Below are positions 6,826 through 14,385 of a DNA stretch of 22,651 nucleotides, piece by piece; positions within the stretch are counted from its first letter, which is position 1; each line of letters starts with the position of its first letter. The stretch lies in contig CABTZC010000005.1 of assembly GCA_902489185.1 (NCBI GenBank), forward strand, positions 1 to 22,651. The letters run 5' to 3'. The notes beneath the pieces are model-generated. The model was given only the letters and a program-made list of their open reading frames with translations. It had not been told where the DNA came from and ran no database searches. A program made the translations under genes and the position numbers. The DNA is from an uncultured Brevibacterium sp. Lineage in GTDB: Bacteria > Actinomycetota > Actinomycetes > Actinomycetales > Brevibacteriaceae.

Positions 6826-8594
6826 CCCCGCACACGCCTGAGGTTGCCATCCACACGGGTGGTCCAACCTCGGGCGTCTGTGTGTTCCAACAGCGGAATG
6901 GCAACCCGGCGGGTCGTGTCCAACGCCTGCCGCGCCTGGCTCAACGTAAACGGTTGCGACAACCCAGCCAGCACCCGCATGGCGCGCGCCGGCGAAGACG
7001 GAAGCACCACTACACCGTCACTCAAACGCAACAGCCTGCCAGCCTGCTCAGCGGCCGCAAGCTCACGCACACCCAAGCCAAGATCCTCCAGATCCCTAGC
7101 TTCCGGCGCATCAAACGGGTGCTCAGACAAGCGCCGCTCCAACTCCGCGACACCAGCTTCCGCAGCCCCCAAAGAACCAGAGCCCGGCAGACGCGCAAAG
7201 CCGGAAACCACCTCGGCGGGGGCCTTAACCAGGCCCTCCACCAACTCACGGGGGCACCCCACACGCTTCGCCAACTGAGCAAGCGGTACTCCCCGAGACA
7301 ACGGATCGCGGGCGTCGTCCTCAAGAAGCGCCGCAACCTGTGCCACCCACGCGCGCACAATGTCTTCCCGCACCAGCCACGCACCCATGCGCGCAACCCC
7401 CGCCGGCAGCTGGTTGTCCTCTGTAGGCACGTCGTAGCCGAACGTGGTCAACGTGGACTCCCGCACGTGCCCGCGACGGGTCAGTTCAGCTGTGAAATCG
7501 GCAGGGGAGTAGTGCTCCAGGGCGTGGGCGCGCTCAGTGGCCGAACCGCGCCGAAAAAGCTCGGGCGGGTCCACATCCAACACGGTCAAACCGCCCAGAA
7601 CCGCACGTTCCCCGCTTCCGCGCACCACCAGCCGGTCACCCACCTGAACCGGAATCGAGCGGGACAGTTTCAGGCGCGCGTAGCGGCCAGACAAGGGACG
7701 CACGTGTGCCTGCAGGCTAGCCGCGCCAATGTGGACGGTGACATCGGTGGGAATCGTGTCCACAGCCACCCCAGCGACGTCCACAACGTCCGTCACGTGC
7801 CAGGCGTCCGGCGTGATGAGCGCGTCACCTCGGGAAATGTCCTGTGCAGAGACCCCGCGCAGGTTCAGCGCCACTCGGGACACCGGCGCGATGCTGCTGA
7901 CTGAAGAGTTATGATTCTGCAGCCCCCGGACCGTGACGCGGGTGCGGGCCTGCGCCGAGGCGAGCTCCAAGGTCTGCTCGGTGGTCACCGTGCCTTCGCC
8001 CAAGGTTCCCGTGACAATCGTGCCCGCGCCGGTGATGGAGAACGCGCGGTCGACCCAGATGCGCACCCGCCCCTCGGTAGCAGGTGGGGGTGCCGTACTG
8101 GTGACCGCGTCTAGGGCGTCAAGGAGTTCTGGGAGCCCGTCCCCGGTCACCGCCGAGGTGGTCACCAGGGGCGCATCGGTGAGGCAGCTGAGTTCGGTGC
8201 GGGCTTGGGAACTCACGTGAGCGATCTGTTCCGGCGTTGCTGAGTCGCACTTGGTGAGCACGATGACACCTCGGGTGATTCCCAAGGCCTCGAGCGCGTC
8301 ACGGTGATCAGTGGACTGGGCGGACCAGCCTTCATCAGCCGCCACAACGAAACACACAATAGGAGCCGGACCGAGCCCGGCCAACATGTTGCCAATGAAG
8401 CGTTCGTGGCCGGGCACATCAACAAACGACACGTGCGTGCCACTGGGCAACGTGCAGTGCGCGAAGCCCAAATCAATCGTGAGCCCGCGCCGCTTTTCCT
8501 CATCTAACCGGTCGGGATCTGAACCTGTCAGGGCGCGGACTAGCGCGGACTTACCGTGATCCACGTGCCCTGCCGTGGCAACAACAAACGACAT
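6822..8594 (-). CDS. selB: selenocysteine-specific translation elongation factor
   Basis: GTPase that binds Sec-tRNA-Sec and the mRNA SECIS hairpin and brings them to the ribosome at in-frame UGA. The 590 residues match the bacterial family (about 610). GTPase motifs are GHVDHGKS (9-16), the RGLTIDLGFAH switch (37-46), DVPGH (59-63) and TKCD (114-117; T replaces the usual N, common in SelB). Beta-barrel domains follow (VDRAFSITGAGTIVTGTL, residues ~170-190). The C-terminal third, rich in leucine and arginine, should be the winged-helix SECIS-binding region. It starts one base after the selA stop, so translation is coupled. A SECIS-bearing target, fdhA, lies in the same window. Confidence 0.95.
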   Translation of the reverse strand: MSFVVATAGHVDHGKSALVRALTGSDPDRLDEEKRRGLTIDLGFAHCTLPSGTHVSFVDVPGHERFIGNMLAGLGPAPIVCFVVAADEGWSAQSTDHRDALEALGITRGVIVLTKCDSATPEQIAHVSSQARTELSCLTDAPLVTTSAVTGDGLPELLDALDAVTSTAPPPATEGRVRIWVDRAFSITGAGTIVTGTLGEGTVTTEQTLELASAQARTRVTVRGLQNHNSSVSSIAPVSRVALNLRGVSAQDISRGDALITPDAWHVTDVVDVAGVAVDTIPTDVTVHIGAASLQAHVRPLSGRYARLKLSRSIPVQVGDRLVVRGSGERAVLGGLTVLDVDPPELFRRGSATERAHALEHYSPADFTAELTRRGHVRESTLTTFGYDVPTEDNQLPAGVARMGAWLVREDIVRAWVAQVAALLEDDARDPLSRGVPLAQLAKRVGCPRELVEGLVKAPAEVVSGFARLPGSGSLGAAEAGVAELERRLSEHPFDAPEARDLEDLGLGVRELAAAEQAGRLLRLSDGVVVLPSSPARAMRVLAGLSQPFTLSQARQALDTTRRVAIPLLEHTDARGWTTRVDGNLRRVRG

Positions 8595-8595
8595 A

Positions 8596-9966
8596 TCAGT
8601 GACCCGTGTGCGTGACTGGGGCGTGCGCAGTTTCCGCGTGCGCAGCGCCTACAGCCCGGGCGCACTCAATAATCCGCGCCGCAAGCACGTGATCGTCTGA
8701 CGGGTCAACGCACCGCACGTCCACCAGGCACGCCCCGTCCTGCACATGCGTGACCACGGACGGTTCACCCACGCGCAACGGCTTCGCCAACGACTCCGGT
8801 AGCCGCACGGCCCAACCGGGAAGCTCCACTCCGGTGCCTCCGCCGCCACCCACGCGACCTGCGTGGGGCGTGATCTCGACTGACACCTCGGCGGCGTTGA
8901 GCGTTGCCGCCAGCGTGGCGGTGCGCTCACGGAGGTCCTTAGAGGACAGCCCTACATACGTGTGGACGGGCGGTTCCTCACCCACGACCGTGGCCGCCAA
9001 GGTGGCCAACACAAACTTACTGGCCCGCACCGCGCGCGCCAAAGGGTGAGTTGCAAGCTGTGTGACCAGCTTGCGCTTACCCAGAATGATGCCGGCCTGC
9101 GGGCCACCTAACAGCTTGTCGCCTGAAAACAGCACCACGTCTGCGCCGGCCTCCAACTCCGAGGTGGCATCCGGTTCGTTGGGTAAGTGCGGGTTGGGTG
9201 CCAAAAGGCCCGAACCGATGTCCACAACGAGCGGTACCTGGTATTCGCGCGCCAACTGTGCGAGAGCCTGTGTGCTGGGGGAGGATGTGAACCCGGACTG
9301 CGCATAGTTTGACGGGTGAATCTTGAGAATCGCGGACACCTCGCCTGTTTCACACTCGCGCCGATAGTCCGCCAGGTGGGTGCGGTTGGTGGAACCCACC
9401 TCGGTGATGGTGGCACCTACCGAACGCATGAGTTCATGCAAACGGAAACCAGCCCCAATTTCCACAAACTCCCCGCGCGAAAGCAGGATGCGGCCGGGCC
9501 TGCTCTGCGCGGCCACGAGCATGAGCGCTGAGGCGCAGTTGTTCACCACCAGCGCGTCCTCAGCGGCCGGCACGTGGAGGGTGAGAGCGTCGGTGGTTTC
9601 GACACCTCGGCGCCCTCGCTTGCCGGATTCCAGGTCCATCTCAATGTCGACGTACGCGGCGGTGTGCCCGGCGACTTCCGAGGCCCACGGGCTCAACGGG
9701 GCGCGACCCAGGTTGGTGTGGACCACCACGCCTGTCGCGTTGATGGTGGCGCGGTAGATGCCGGAGTTGAAGCGGGTGAGGTCTGCGACGAGGTCGTCGC
9801 GGAAGTTCGCCGAGGTGAAAGAAGGTTGCGTGCGTGCGCGGTCTAAGTGCCGTCGGACAATGGCCCGCGTGGTGGTCGCGTTGAGGTGCGTTGAGGCCGC
9901 GCGAACCCAGTCGCTGGCCAGCAGAGTATCGGTGCGTGGCAAATTGCGACGCGGATCTTCAGACAC
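8596..9966 (-). CDS. selA: L-seryl-tRNA(Sec) selenium transferase
   Basis: PLP enzyme that converts Ser-tRNA-Sec to Sec-tRNA-Sec using selenophosphate; in bacteria it works as a homodecamer. The product is 456 residues, near the usual ~460. Motifs include the INATGVVVHTNLGRAPLS block (75-92), EFVEIGAGFRLHELM (166-180), the IHPSNYAQSGFT segment and the PLP lysine K284 in FSGDKLLGGPQAG. The frame runs open upstream through the tRNA-Sec gene to 10083, but the GTG at 9966 is chosen because AGGAAGGGG ends four bases before it and the protein then begins at the family's normal N-terminus. It lies 14 bases after the encoded CCA of tRNA-Sec and one base before selB: a selC-selA-selB unit. Confidence 0.95.
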   Translation of the reverse strand: MSEDPRRNLPRTDTLLASDWVRAASTHLNATTTRAIVRRHLDRARTQPSFTSANFRDDLVADLTRFNSGIYRATINATGVVVHTNLGRAPLSPWASEVAGHTAAYVDIEMDLESGKRGRRGVETTDALTLHVPAAEDALVVNNCASALMLVAAQSRPGRILLSRGEFVEIGAGFRLHELMRSVGATITEVGSTNRTHLADYRRECETGEVSAILKIHPSNYAQSGFTSSPSTQALAQLAREYQVPLVVDIGSGLLAPNPHLPNEPDATSELEAGADVVLFSGDKLLGGPQAGIILGKRKLVTQLATHPLARAVRASKFVLATLAATVVGEEPPVHTYVGLSSKDLRERTATLAATLNAAEVSVEITPHAGRVGGGGGTGVELPGWAVRLPESLAKPLRVGEPSVVTHVQDGACLVDVRCVDPSDDHVLAARIIECARAVGAAHAETAHAPVTHTGH

Positions 9967-9980
9967 GTGTCCCCTTCCTG

Positions 9981-10075
9981 TGGCGGAGGCGGACGGGAAT
10001 CGAACCCGCCAAACCGAGCTACTCGGTTTCAACAGTTTTGAAGACTGCGGGGCCCACCAGGACCCGGACGCCTCC
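9981..10075 (-). tRNA. selC: tRNA-Sec (anticodon TCA), CCA encoded
   Basis: Ninety-five bases, the same length as E. coli selC. The minus strand shows a six-pair D stem (GGGTCC/GGGCCC with loop TGGT), an anticodon stem GCAGT/ACTGT with loop CTTCAAA (anticodon TCA, reading UGA), and a long extra arm of eight pairs (AAACCGAG/CTCGGTTT, loop TAG). The T arm is GCGGG/CCCGT with TTCGATT, and the 3' end is GCCA. The acceptor stem pairs perfectly over seven positions; the eighth (T8 against C84) does not pair, while G66 could pair with C84 to lengthen the T stem to six. Acceptor plus T stem totals 13 either way. selA begins 14 bases downstream. Confidence 0.96.
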
Positions 10076-10083
10076 ATGAGCAA

Positions 10084-10089
10084 AACCTA
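10084..10089 (-). promoter_or_regulatory. putative -10 box (TAGGTT) for tRNA-Sec
   Basis: TAGGTT on the minus strand ends eight bases before the first base of tRNA-Sec and fits TAnnnT. It would start transcription at or just before the mature 5' end. No clear -35 box; transcription from the upstream small ORF is also possible. Confidence 0.3.
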
Positions 10090-10106
10090 CCATCGAAGGG
10101 CCTCAC

Positions 10107-10292
10107 TTAGTTGTCTAACATTTCTTCGTAGAAGTCGAATTGCTCGTCAGTTCCGAATGGTTGAATCACCCAGTTCGAAGCTTTATGAGCGTGGAGCATT
10201 GCCTCGACACTGTCCACAAATTTCTCGTATTCAGCTGAATTGATTTTCACTGCAACGGTCAAGACAAAATTTTGTTCGTCGGCGTTCTCCAT
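10107..10292 (-). CDS. small acidic protein of unknown function (61 aa)
   Basis: I do not recognise this protein. It begins MENADEQN, has a beta-rich stretch (NFVLTVAVKI), a helix-like KFVDSVEAMLHAHKA segment, WVIQPF, and an acidic end with FDFYEEMLDN. The pattern could be a small alpha/beta fold. The ATG at 10292 is preceded by GGGAG at a ten-base gap. The frame is open as far as 10418, but that extension overlaps the selD promoter and is not protein-like. Its base composition (AAA, AAT, ATT and TTT codons) is clearly more AT-rich than its neighbours. It ends 31 bases before tRNA-Sec on the same strand, so it may be read into the selC-selA-selB unit. It could also be a chance ORF. Confidence 0.45.
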   Translation of the reverse strand: MENADEQNFVLTVAVKINSAEYEKFVDSVEAMLHAHKASNWVIQPFGTDEQFDFYEEMLDN

Positions 10293-10404
10293 CGAAAACG
10301 TACTCCCACATAGCCGGTGCTTGGTTGAATGCGCGCTCACACGCACATCGAAAACATCGTTGCACACGTGAGGTGCGCTACGCGCATGAGCTGTAAGCCT
10401 GGGA

Positions 10405-10410
10405 TACGCT
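10405..10410 (+). promoter_or_regulatory. putative -10 box (TACGCT) for a leaderless selD mRNA
   Basis: TACGCT lies six bases before the ATG at 10417 with no Shine-Dalgarno between. TTGCAC at 10360-10365 is a -35-like hexamer but is too far away to be paired with it safely. Confidence 0.45.
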
Positions 10411-10416
10411 GGGCCC

Positions 10417-11418
10417 ATGACTGCTCACGATCTTCCACGCTTAACGTCCCTAGCTCACGGTGGCGGGTGCGCCTGCAAAATCCCGCCGGGCGAACTCGAA
10501 GAAGCCGTCAAAGGCTTGGCTGGCCAAGACTACGACTCAGTTGTCGTTGGCCTGGACGACGGTGACGACGCAGCCGCAGTGAGCATTGGCAACGACACGA
10601 TTGTGCTCTCAACAGCCGACTTTTTCACCCCGGTCGTTGACGACGCGTTCGATTGGGGACGCATCGCAGCAGCTAACGCACTGAGCGACATTTACGCGAT
10701 GGGTGGCACCCCTGTGGTGGCCATCAACCTGGTGGGCTGGCCACGTGAGGTCCTGCCGCCGTCTCTGCTCAAGGACGTGCTGGCCGGTGGACTCGAGGTC
10801 GGTAAACAAGCGGGAGTTCCTGTGATCGGTGGGCACTCGGTGGACGACCCTGAACCCAAGTACGGGATGGCCGTAACTGGCACCGTGACCCCTAACGCGC
10901 TCATGCGCAACGACGCTGCTAAGCCCGGCCTTCCCATTACGTTGACCAAGCCACTGGGCGTGGGAATCCTCAACAATCGTCACAAGGCAACCGGCGACGT
11001 TTTCCCTGAAGCCGTCGAATCCATGACCACACTCAACCGTGAAGCCGCGGTTGCCGCAACACAGGCTGGCATTATCGCAGCCACCGACGTCACCGGTTTT
11101 GGTCTGCTGGGTCACCTGTTCAAAATGTGCCGCGCTTCCGGAGTGGGTGCCCGTATCGACATGTCCGCTGTACCCGTACTGGACGCTGCTAGAACAAGCG
11201 TGAGCGAAGGGTTCATCCCCGGCGGCTCACGCAGAAACCTGGACTGGGTGAAGTCAAACCTGGCTGAACAGTTCCAGGTGGGCTCAGGCATCAGCGATGA
11301 CGACGTGATCCTGTTGGCCGACGCTCAAACCTCAGGCGGACTGTTGCTCGTAGGTGAGATTCCGGGCCACCCGATCATCGGCTACACCACGGACGAACCG
11401 GGAATCCAGATCAGCTAA
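10417..11418 (+). CDS. selD: selenide, water dikinase (selenophosphate synthetase)
   Basis: Makes selenophosphate, the selenium donor for SelA (and for 2-selenouridine), from selenide and ATP. The 333-residue product has the N-terminal HGGGCACKIPP motif: the catalytic position equivalent to E. coli Cys17 is Cys, so this SelD is not itself a selenoprotein. The AIR-synthase-like fold is seen in VVVGLDDGDDAAAV (ATP/Mg aspartates), DFFTPVVDDAFDWGRIAAANALSDIYAMGG in part, GGHSVDDPEPKYGMAVTG, and TDVTGFGLLGHL. It is transcribed away from selC-selA-selB across a ~125-base gap. A TACGCT box six bases before the ATG and no ribosome binding site suggest a leaderless mRNA. It lies about 50 bases upstream of the leader of the ABC-F gene. 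Confidence 0.96.
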   Translation: MTAHDLPRLTSLAHGGGCACKIPPGELEEAVKGLAGQDYDSVVVGLDDGDDAAAVSIGNDTIVLSTADFFTPVVDDAFDWGRIAAANALSDIYAMGGTPVVAINLVGWPREVLPPSLLKDVLAGGLEVGKQAGVPVIGGHSVDDPEPKYGMAVTGTVTPNALMRNDAAKPGLPITLTKPLGVGILNNRHKATGDVFPEAVESMTTLNREAAVAATQAGIIAATDVTGFGLLGHLFKMCRASGVGARIDMSAVPVLDAARTSVSEGFIPGGSRRNLDWVKSNLAEQFQVGSGISDDDVILLADAQTSGGLLLVGEIPGHPIIGYTTDEPGIQIS

Positions 11419-11456
11419 GAATAGCCCCTGCCACATATCTGGTGAAGTCCCTTGTG

Positions 11457-11462
11457 TATGAT
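11457..11462 (+). promoter_or_regulatory. putative -10 box (TATGAT) of the ABC-F leader
   Basis: TATGAT is close to the TATAAT consensus and is followed by six bases and then the ATG of the three-codon reading frame. Transcription would begin at that ATG. The -35 region is not conserved, which would suit activator-dependent control. Confidence 0.5.
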
Positions 11463-11468
11463 GGCCTC

Positions 11469-11480
11469 ATGCTCAAGTGA
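11469..11480 (+). CDS. three-codon leader reading frame (Met-Leu-Lys-stop)
   Basis: ATG CTC AAG TGA begins six bases after a good -10 box and would be the first codon run of a leaderless transcript. It precedes a GC-rich hairpin and then the ABC-F start codon 65 bases later. Short leader peptides that sense ribosome-targeting antibiotics are established for erm and ABC-F genes. Whether this one is translated is inference. Confidence 0.5.
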   Translation: MLK

Positions 11481-11491
11481 TCTTCGTTCCG

Positions 11492-11522
11492 CTCCCGCGA
11501 CCGAGGCTGTGCCCGGCGGGAG
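11492..11522 (+). promoter_or_regulatory. GC-rich hairpin and repeat in the ABC-F leader (candidate attenuator)
   Basis: CTCCCGC at 11492-11498 pairs with GCGGGAG at 11516-11522 around a 17-base loop. A palindrome TCGCGCGA follows at 11524-11531. An imperfect direct repeat, CGCGACCGAGG at 11496-11506 and CGCGACCACGAGG at 11527-11539, places one copy in the first stem-loop and the other over the ribosome binding site (GAGGA, 11536-11540). The layout could allow alternative structures. Confidence 0.45.
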
Positions 11523-11545
11523 ATCGCGCGACCACGAGGATCTTT

Positions 11546-13252
11546 ATGTCTACCACCAACTCACCTGCGTCATCCCCTGCTCACCTTCGAGTGGAGGGGA
11601 TCTCTAAATCATTTGGCGACCGTCGTGTCCTGACCGATGTCTCTTTCTCCGTTCCTGCTGACAGCCGTGTGGGATTGATCGGGGAGAACGGCTCTGGCAA
11701 GAGCACGTTATTGCGGATCATCGCCGGACACACTCAACCAGACACCGGAATTGTCCGCGTGTCTCGGCCAGGGGGATTGGCTACGGTGGGCCTATTACAC
11801 CAGCGCCCGCCTTTTGACATGGACGATTCTGTCGCTAACGCCCTCGAGTCCGCCGTAGCCCATGCCCGGCGAGCTGCAGAAGCAGTTGAACAGGCTTCAC
11901 AAGCGCTGGCTGAGGATCCACATACGCCAGGTGCTGCCGAACAACTTGCCACAACCTTGGAAACCGCTCAACGATTGGGAGCCTGGGAAGTAGATGCCCG
12001 GATCAGCACAACGCTGGCAGGATTTGGGCTCGCTCACCTCGACCGTGAGCTTCCTACTGGATCCTTGTCAGGTGGCGAGCGCGCCCGCCTGTCCCTGGTG
12101 TGGCTGTTGCTTTCTCGACCGGACGTACTTTTGCTGGACGAACCCACCAACCATCTGGACGACGCAGCTTCCGAGCACCTGTGCCAAATGTTGGCCGAGT
12201 GGACCGGACCTGTGTTGATAGCAAGTCACGATCGCGCGTTCCTCGATGAGTCTGTCACCGGCTTGGTTGACCTTGACCCCCGCCCAGTACCTCATAAGGC
12301 ACAAGACACCTCGGCCGGTCCAGCTTCAGGCGTGGGCGTCACTCGCTACACGGGCACCTACACCGACTATCTAGATGAACGTCGACAGGTCCGAAACCGA
12401 TGGGAGCTCCAATACGAAGAAGAACAAGCAGAGCTCAAACGGTTAAGCGCCGCGATGCGTAACAGCCGGACGGTAGGCCATCCGGGCCGCGAACCTCGTA
12501 GTGAGATTCGAATGGCCAAAAAGTTCTACGCTGACCGGAACGCTAAAGTTGTCTCGCGCCGCGTGAACGACGCTCGTGCACGGTTAGAGGAGCTTCAACA
12601 ACGACAAATTCGGCGTCCACCTCGAGAGCTAGAGTTCCAAGGTCTGACCGCCGCTAGTAAACCTGAACCGGCTACAACTGGTACCGTTCTCAGCGCCGTG
12701 AAGGTCAGCGTTGAGAACCGTCTTGCTTCGGTATCCCTGACTGTTGATCCGTCCACAAAACTGCTGGTCACTGGTGCAAACGGGGTGGGAAAGTCCACTT
12801 TGCTTTACGTGCTTGCTGGCGATTTATCTCCGTCCCGAGGTGTCCTGACTCGTCGTAGTGGTGTGCGCGTAGGCATGTTGGCGCAGGAGACCACTCTTCC
12901 CGATCCTCACCTCCGGGGGTCAGGTCGCACGGTAGCGCAGGCGTACGCAGACATGGTGGGAGTTGCACGGGCGGAGCAGGTTCCTCTGTCGACGTTTGGG
13001 CTAATCGCGCCCTGGGACCAAGATCGTCCCGTCGAAGCTTTAAGCGTGGGACAACAACGTCGCCTGGCCCTGGCAAGCCTGCTGGCCGATCCGCCAGACG
13101 TGCTATTGCTGGACGAACCTACGAACCACCTCTCATTGGCGCTCGTCACTGAACTTGAGGCGGCCATCCCGGGGTACCCAGGTGCGGTCGTGGTTGCATC
13201 ACACGACAGGTGGCTACGGCGCAACTGGAGTGGTGACGTTTTAGAGTTATGA
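11546..13252 (+). CDS. ABC-F family ATPase, antibiotic-resistance (ribosomal protection) type
   Basis: Soluble protein with two ATPase domains and no membrane segments; such proteins bind the ribosomal E site, and the resistance members dislodge macrolides, lincosamides or related drugs. In 568 residues: Walker A GENGSGKS (46-53), signature LSGGERARL (174-182), Walker B VLLLDEPTNHLDD (194-206), a charged linker about 275-360 (the antibiotic-resistance domain, with the YADRNAKV stretch), Walker A GANGVGKS (410-417), signature LSVGQQRRL (499-507), Walker B VLLLDEPTNHL (519-529) and a final SHDR. The ATG at 11546 has GAGGA five bases upstream; the open frame from 11477 is ignored. Codon use is looser than in neighbours (many T-ending and CGA/CGT codons). 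A housekeeping EttA-like role is less likely given the leader and the length. Confidence 0.85.
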   Translation: MSTTNSPASSPAHLRVEGISKSFGDRRVLTDVSFSVPADSRVGLIGENGSGKSTLLRIIAGHTQPDTGIVRVSRPGGLATVGLLHQRPPFDMDDSVANALESAVAHARRAAEAVEQASQALAEDPHTPGAAEQLATTLETAQRLGAWEVDARISTTLAGFGLAHLDRELPTGSLSGGERARLSLVWLLLSRPDVLLLDEPTNHLDDAASEHLCQMLAEWTGPVLIASHDRAFLDESVTGLVDLDPRPVPHKAQDTSAGPASGVGVTRYTGTYTDYLDERRQVRNRWELQYEEEQAELKRLSAAMRNSRTVGHPGREPRSEIRMAKKFYADRNAKVVSRRVNDARARLEELQQRQIRRPPRELEFQGLTAASKPEPATTGTVLSAVKVSVENRLASVSLTVDPSTKLLVTGANGVGKSTLLYVLAGDLSPSRGVLTRRSGVRVGMLAQETTLPDPHLRGSGRTVAQAYADMVGVARAEQVPLSTFGLIAPWDQDRPVEALSVGQQRRLALASLLADPPDVLLLDEPTNHLSLALVTELEAAIPGYPGAVVVASHDRWLRRNWSGDVLEL

Positions 13253-13257
13253 CCGCG

Positions 13258-13283
13258 GGCTGACTCAGTCTTTACGCTCAGCC
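13258..13283. terminator. weak hairpin between convergent ABC-F and formate dehydrogenase genes
   Basis: GGCTGA at 13258-13263 pairs with TCAGCC at 13278-13283 around a 14-base loop in the 38-base convergent gap. There is no T-run on either side, so it is only a possible bidirectional terminator. Confidence 0.3.
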
Positions 13284-13290
13284 AGTCACC

Positions 13291-14385
13291 TCACGTGACA
13301 ATTGAGTCGTGCGTGATACCCGCCTCTTGACGTGCCCGCAACCGGGCCTTCTGCGGTTCCACCACATACTTGGGGTCCTGTGTGGACGCGTGCCCTGCGT
13401 CCATGACCCCGAACCTGGTCAGCGCCGAACCTGCCACCAAGCACGCGCCCGACACAATCGCACCCACCCGGTTGCGCCCCACCAAGGCAGTGCCCACACC
13501 GCCGGCAATCACACACGCCTCGGACAGATGCATGAGCTTGCCCGCGTGCCCAATCTCCAACGGTTCGGCCTCCAGCGGGTGCATGTCCTTCTTGGTCCAC
13601 GTGAGCGCAATCAAGTCACCAGCCACACCCATGAGCGCTAAGAGTCGCGCCGGCCCCGCCTGTGCGGGGGAGGTGGTGACCATGGCGGCGCCTCCGGCTG
13701 CCAAGGACGCCGAGGAGGCAAACACAAACGGCAACCCTCGCCTGGCCGCGTTCCAGGTTGGAACTGCTGTGTTGGACAAGAGCGCTGCCGTATACACGGC
13801 AAGTGGCGCACCCAAAGCAGACGCGAGGAACCCCGCCGGGGTTTCCATAGTGAACAGGGCCTTCTTACCGGCCTTGACCAACGCAGTATCTTCGCCGGGG
13901 ATGTGACCTTCCAACATGCGCACGACCTCGGCCGCGCCAGCCACACCCGCACCGGTAGAAAAACCACCCAAAATCCACGACCCCAAACTCATAGGGGACG
14001 TGACCTTCACGGTGCGCATCATGTTAAGAAAACGTTCGGGACGCCCCAGGTCAGCAATCAGCGCGACCGCACCAGCACTAATCGCACCCAATGCCGTGAG
14101 CCTGGCGTTACGACGAAGCTCGTGCAACCCCGTCACGTGAGCGCCAGCTGCCAGCAGAGCAGAACCACCAGCAATCCCACCCAACACCAGGTATGCGCCA
14201 ATCTCATGCTTCCACGGCGGAGCTTTCACAATCGGGCGACCGTAATACGACTCGAACTGCGCCTCATCTACCATGAGGTCTTCGCCACCTCGGCCGCGCT
14301 TCTTACGCTTGCCGCCTTGCCCAAAGAAATTCCGGAAACGCTTTTCGCGTTTTGGAGGCCGGTAGCTGTCGAACTCTTGCGTCAC
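13291..14385 (-). CDS. NrfD/PsrC-type membrane subunit of formate dehydrogenase
   Basis: A 364-residue membrane protein. A basic cytoplasmic N-terminus (RPPKREKR, KRKKRGRGG) is followed, after about 65 residues, by roughly eight hydrophobic segments, beginning with IGAYLVLGGIAGGSALLA and ending near VSGACLVAGSALTRFG. GGIAGGSALLAAG and LIADLGRPERFLNM are typical of the NrfD family, which carries electrons to or from menaquinone without haem. This replaces the cytochrome b subunit (FdnI) of E. coli formate dehydrogenase-N. Its ATG overlaps the fdhB stop in ATGA, so translation is coupled. It is the last gene of the three-gene operon and ends 38 bases from the convergent ABC-F gene. Confidence 0.85.
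   Translation of the reverse strand: MTQEFDSYRPPKREKRFRNFFGQGGKRKKRGRGGEDLMVDEAQFESYYGRPIVKAPPWKHEIGAYLVLGGIAGGSALLAAGAHVTGLHELRRNARLTALGAISAGAVALIADLGRPERFLNMMRTVKVTSPMSLGSWILGGFSTGAGVAGAAEVVRMLEGHIPGEDTALVKAGKKALFTMETPAGFLASALGAPLAVYTAALLSNTAVPTWNAARRGLPFVFASSASLAAGGAAMVTTSPAQAGPARLLALMGVAGDLIALTWTKKDMHPLEAEPLEIGHAGKLMHLSEACVIAGGVGTALVGRNRVGAIVSGACLVAGSALTRFGVMDAGHASTQDPKYVVEPQKARLRARQEAGITHDSIVT

Noticed and set aside
6882..7904. 340-residue plus-strand ORF opposite selB
   Set aside because: Arg/Gln/His-rich with no family features; an antisense shadow of the GC-biased selB gene.
9967..10083. N-terminal extension of selA to 10083
   Set aside because: It would translate through tRNA-Sec. 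The GTG at 9966 has a good ribosome binding site and gives the normal family N-terminus.
10293..10418. N-terminal extension of the 61-residue ORF to 10418
   Set aside because: The extra residues are not protein-like and overlap the selD promoter and start codon.
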